Source of the DNA: an uncultured Collinsella sp.
Lineage (GTDB): Bacteria; Actinomycetota; Coriobacteriia; Coriobacteriales; Coriobacteriaceae
Assembly (NCBI GenBank): GCA_902470925.1
Contig: CABRIF010000108.1
Span: 1 to 7,758, forward strand
Length of the DNA: 7,758 bases
Direction: 5' to 3'
Shown: positions 7,181-7,758 of the stretch, piece by piece
Position numbering within the stretch: the stretch's first letter is position 1
Layout: each line of letters begins with the position of its first letter
Notes under the pieces: generated by a model
Told to the model about the DNA's origin: nothing
The model's input: the letters and a program-made list of their open reading frames with translations, nothing else
Databases searched by the model: none
Position numbers and translations under genes: made by a program

Positions 7181-7231
7181 CGCAGTGAGGGATGGACGCA
7201 TCGCTGGCGTTTGCCTTGATCCCTCAGTGCG
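7181..7231. promoter_or_regulatory. Long imperfect inverted repeat upstream of the operon promoter
   Basis: CGCA-G-TGAGGGAT (7181-7193) is repeated inverted as ATCCCTCA-G-TGCG (7219-7231): twelve pairs interrupted by one G-G mismatch. The 25-nt middle can form a smaller stem of ACGC (7196-7199) with GCGT (7207-7210). The repeat lies about 44-94 nt upstream of the predicted transcription start. It could be a bipartite operator, or the foot of a hairpin in a transcript coming from the right; no T-run follows it, so it is not a plain terminator. Confidence 0.55.
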
Positions 7232-7241
7232 ACCCTCGCTG

Positions 7242-7254
7242 GATCGGTCCGATC
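7242..7254. promoter_or_regulatory. Short perfect palindrome GATCGG-T-CCGATC
   Basis: Six-base arms are perfectly inverted about T7248. The size and symmetry suit a dimeric DNA-binding protein, and it lies about 105-117 nt upstream of the predicted transcription start of the acpS operon. No regulator gene is present in the window to link it to. Confidence 0.4.
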
Positions 7255-7329
7255 GCATAGCGTTAAGCATGAGAAATGACGGCTATGGACATGAATGCCG
7301 CCCCTACGGCCATCGGTGACGAAATGTAG

Positions 7330-7367
7330 CGAGAAAAGGCGAGCCGCAGTCCGAGAAAGGCGCCGCA
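7330..7367. repeat. Imperfect direct repeat in the intergenic region
   Basis: CGAGAAAAGGCGAGCCGCA (7330-7348) recurs as CGAGAAAGGCGCCGCA (7352-7367), with a one-base and a two-base deletion, and a weaker third echo, CGCGAAAG, at 7370-7377. The region between the operon promoter and the terminator at 7441 has no convincing gene. The purpose of the repeat is unknown. Confidence 0.4.
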
Positions 7368-7388
7368 AACGCGAAAGAAGTGAAATGC

Positions 7389-7401
7389 CTAATCGAATTA
7401 G
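7389..7401. promoter_or_regulatory. AT-rich palindrome CTAAT-CGA-ATTAG
   Basis: Five-base arms are inverted around CGA in a small AT-rich island within otherwise GC-rich DNA. It may be a protein-binding site or part of a weak promoter, but I could not pair it with convincing -10 and -35 boxes on either strand. Confidence 0.3.
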
Positions 7402-7435
7402 ATCAGAGAAGACGGAGCCACATCCGCAACTCAAC

Positions 7436-7459
7436 GCAGAAAAGGCCCCAAGGGCCTTT
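7436..7459 (-). terminator. Intrinsic terminator for a minus-strand transcript from beyond the right edge
   Basis: On the minus strand AAAGGCCC (7459-7452), loop TTG and GGGCCTTT (7448-7441) form a perfect 8-bp stem, and the stem's last T residues continue as TTTTCT. On the plus strand the stem is followed by GAAATG with no T-run, so the minus orientation fits better. It would insulate the acpS operon from an upstream transcription unit whose gene lies outside the window. Confidence 0.65.
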
Positions 7460-7483
7460 GAAATGTAAAACACGAATGGACAA

Positions 7484-7507
7484 GGCTGGGCTCCGAGACG
7501 CCCGGCC
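7484..7507. other. GC hairpin in the gene-free right flank
   Basis: GGCTGGGC (7484-7491) and GCCCGGCC (7500-7507) form an 8-bp stem with an eight-base loop. The plus-strand RNA closes it with one G-U wobble, while the minus-strand RNA would have an A-C mismatch, so it is slightly better as plus-strand RNA. No known RNA family is recognised. Confidence 0.4.
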
Positions 7508-7510
7508 GAT

Positions 7511-7557
7511 GGACGCGGGACCGCCTCAGAGCGCCTAGGCGAAACGGGGCCGCGTCC
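7511..7557. other. Long-range stem enclosing the palindrome CGCCTAGGCG
   Basis: GGACGCGG (7511-7518) is perfectly complementary to CCGCGTCC (7550-7557), enclosing 31 nt that include the 10-bp palindrome CGCCTAGGCG (7532-7541). It could be a structured RNA domain on either strand. This closing stem is incompatible with the local ACGGG/CCCGT hairpin at 7544-7560, so the two may be alternative folds. Confidence 0.35.
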
Positions 7558-7712
7558 CGTGCGCGACGAGGAAGGGCCGTCCGGGGTCCCCACGAGACGC
7601 GCAGGGGAGCGCGCATCCCCCTAGATGGCGGAAGGGCCCGCAGGCCCCCGAAAATGCGAAAGGGACCGGCTGGACCCCCCGAAATAGCAGAGGGGGCCCC
7701 GAAGGGCCCCTC
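7539..7712. repeat. Ladder of degenerate GC-hairpin units of about 30 nt
   Basis: Read on the plus strand, units begin at about 7539, 7568, 7601, 7628, 7656 and 7687. The last four are contiguous, spaced 27, 28 and 31 nt. Each has the pattern GCRRA(A)-GGGCC-loop-GGCCCC-GAAAT with variations. Examples are the stem GGGCC/GGCCC at 7634-7647, the mismatched GGGACC/GGACCC stem at 7662-7677, GGGGA/TCCCC at 7604-7620, and a long stem closed by a four-base CGAA loop (UUCG as minus-strand RNA) at 7690-7712. The terminator at 7436-7465 has the same pattern. On the minus strand the units look like weak terminators (stem, then TTTCGC or CTCTGC). No credible gene covers the region. Confidence 0.5.
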
Positions 7713-7715
7713 GAC

Positions 7716-7736
7716 GCGCCCCCTTGACGGGGGAGC
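7716..7736. other. GC hairpin CCCCC-TTGAC-GGGGG near the window edge
   Basis: Five perfect G-C pairs (7719-7723 with 7729-7733) surround a five-base loop, and two further pairs lie outside a single mismatch. It lies next to the hairpin ladder but does not follow its unit pattern. It may belong to the 3' end of a transcript or gene outside the window. Confidence 0.35.
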
Positions 7737-7758
7737 CGTCCACCGGTCAGCGGCGCCC

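Noticed and set aside
7138..7593. Minus-strand frame of about 151 codons in the right flank.
   Set aside because: It runs through the terminator at 7441-7459, the inverted repeat at 7181-7231 and the -10 box. Its Arg/Ser/Pro-rich composition is not protein-like.
7539..7712. Regularly spaced units suggesting a CRISPR array.
   Set aside because: The units themselves are degenerate and contiguous, with no identical repeats separated by unique spacers and no cas genes nearby.
7431..7757. Minus-strand frame open from the window edge to a TGA at 7433, with a faint ten-residue repeat of GGPAGPF type.
   Set aside because: The terminator hairpin lies upstream of its stop codon, unit spacing varies between 27 and 31 nt so the repeat does not hold frame, and composition simply reflects the GC hairpins. 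A C-terminal part of a gene beyond the edge cannot be fully excluded.

Overview
The window is GC-rich and carries one tight, co-directional gene block on the minus strand (about 93-7110), followed on the right by a gene-free region of about 650 bases that holds the block's promoter and many inverted repeats. Read 5' to 3' on the minus strand the genes are acpS, nnr, alr, a family-4 uracil-DNA glycosylase (udg), tsaE, and one long gene fusing tsaB, rimI and tsaD. The order alr - tsaE - tsaB - rimI - tsaD is a known actinobacterial arrangement (as in mycobacteria, where the genes are separate). With the high GC and strong Shine-Dalgarno sites, this suggests an actinobacterium, and the three-way fusion makes me lean to Coriobacteriia (Collinsella-like). 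The class assignment is inference.

Layout: bases 1-92 are a C-rich spacer with an imperfect direct repeat after the tsaD stop. Bases 93-2528 encode TsaB-RimI-TsaD. A 57-nt gap with a GC hairpin separates it from tsaE (2586-3095). The udg (3097-3798), alr (3808-4959) and nnr (4962-6569) genes are spaced by 1, 9 and 2 nt, and acpS (6547-7110) overlaps nnr by 23 nt. Bases 7111-7440 hold a leader, a -10 box, a 13-bp imperfect inverted repeat and two short palindromes. Bases 7436-7459 form an intrinsic terminator for a minus-strand transcript entering from beyond the right edge. Bases 7484-7736 are a very GC-rich ladder of hairpin units, about 27-31 nt long, with no credible gene.

The genes are housekeeping. 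AcpS activates acyl carrier protein, Nnr repairs hydrated NAD(P)H, Alr makes D-alanine for peptidoglycan, Udg removes uracil from DNA, and TsaE with TsaB/TsaD makes the t6A37 tRNA modification, with a RimI acetyltransferase embedded in the same polypeptide. TsaC, which makes the threonylcarbamoyl-adenylate substrate, is not in the window. The spacing argues for one polycistronic transcript. The most notable points are the triple fusion, the long C-terminal extension of AcpS, an alanine racemase lacking the usual carbamylated lysine, and the hairpin ladder upstream.
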